A stretch of 5,539 nt of DNA, taken from contig JACQUN010000080.1 of assembly GCA_016210285.1 (NCBI GenBank), positions 1-5,539 on the forward strand. The letters are read 5' to 3'. The DNA is from Chloroflexota bacterium (GTDB lineage Bacteria; Chloroflexota; Dehalococcoidia; UBA1127; JACQUN01). This document shows positions 5,414 to 5,539 of the stretch, piece by piece. How positions within the stretch are numbered: position 1 is the stretch's first letter; each line of letters starts with the position of its first letter. Below the pieces are notes generated by a model. It was not told where the DNA came from. It did not search any database and worked only from the letters and a program-made list of their open reading frames with translations. A program made the position numbers and the translations under genes.

Positions 5414-5539
5414 GCCTGCTACTTCCTCCCCTGGGCTGGGTTCCCACTCATCGGCAGTAGGTTCGCCTGTCCTCGACTACCAGTCTGGGGGTTCCTCGAA
5501 CTGGGTGCACGTTAGGCTCCCCCTAGCAGGGTGCTGAAA
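5414..5539. other. Non-coding tail with no supported gene
   Basis: I see no plausible gene here. GTTC 5491-5494 and GAAC 5498-5501 make a tiny hairpin. The last 17 bases (CTAGCAGGGTGCTGAAA, 5523-5539) read like the edge of another dispersed repeat cut by the window end, but there is no second copy here to prove it. Confidence 0.3.

Noticed and set aside
5461..5535. Possible tRNA suggested by GGTTC and TTCGA-like bits
   Set aside because: On neither strand can a five-pair T-arm, anticodon arm and acceptor stem be drawn in register.

Overview
The window is GC-rich bacterial chromosomal DNA, with all genes on the + strand. Its intergenic spacers are packed with C/G-rich palindromic repeats. Their wording (a CCTCACCCCC arm next to a CCCCCTCT palindrome, and TTCGC-type stretches followed by CTCAGxxTGACA) resembles spacer repeats I associate with Chloroflexota (Dehalococcoidia or Anaerolineae-like) genomes. 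That placement is an inference from repeat style and general gene character, not from a marker gene.

Region 1 (1-1153) holds a palindromic repeat, then a two-gene operon: a TlpA/ResA-type thioredoxin-fold lipoprotein (150-758) and, five bases after its stop, a small DUF971 (GBBH-like N-terminal domain) metal-binding protein (764-1090). A second copy of the same palindromic repeat family follows. Region 2 (1154-1982) holds a structured leader and an alpha/beta hydrolase that starts at GTG 1275. The last codons and the stop of the hydrolase lie inside another palindromic repeat.

Region 3 (2077-5336) is one long locus for a single-chain restriction-modification enzyme of the Type IIG kind. A PD-(D/E)XK nuclease domain leads, followed by a helical part, a gamma-class N6-adenine DNA methyltransferase core (GEYYTP, DPACGSGTF, NPPW) and a target-recognition/C-terminal part. 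The locus is not one open frame. The N-terminal part (2077-2688) and the long C-terminal part (open from 2439, ending 5336) are offset by one base. The protein-like sequence crosses from one frame to the other near a T5 run at 2520-2524. Restoring one base would give a protein of about 1086 residues with all catalytic motifs intact. Whether this is a recent inactivating deletion, a sequence error or translational slippage cannot be settled from the sequence.

The enzyme locus is bracketed by related CCTCACCCCC-type repeats in opposite orientation (1956-1996 and 5376-5413). A hairpin at 5339-5364 may terminate its transcript. The last 125 bases contain no gene that I can support.
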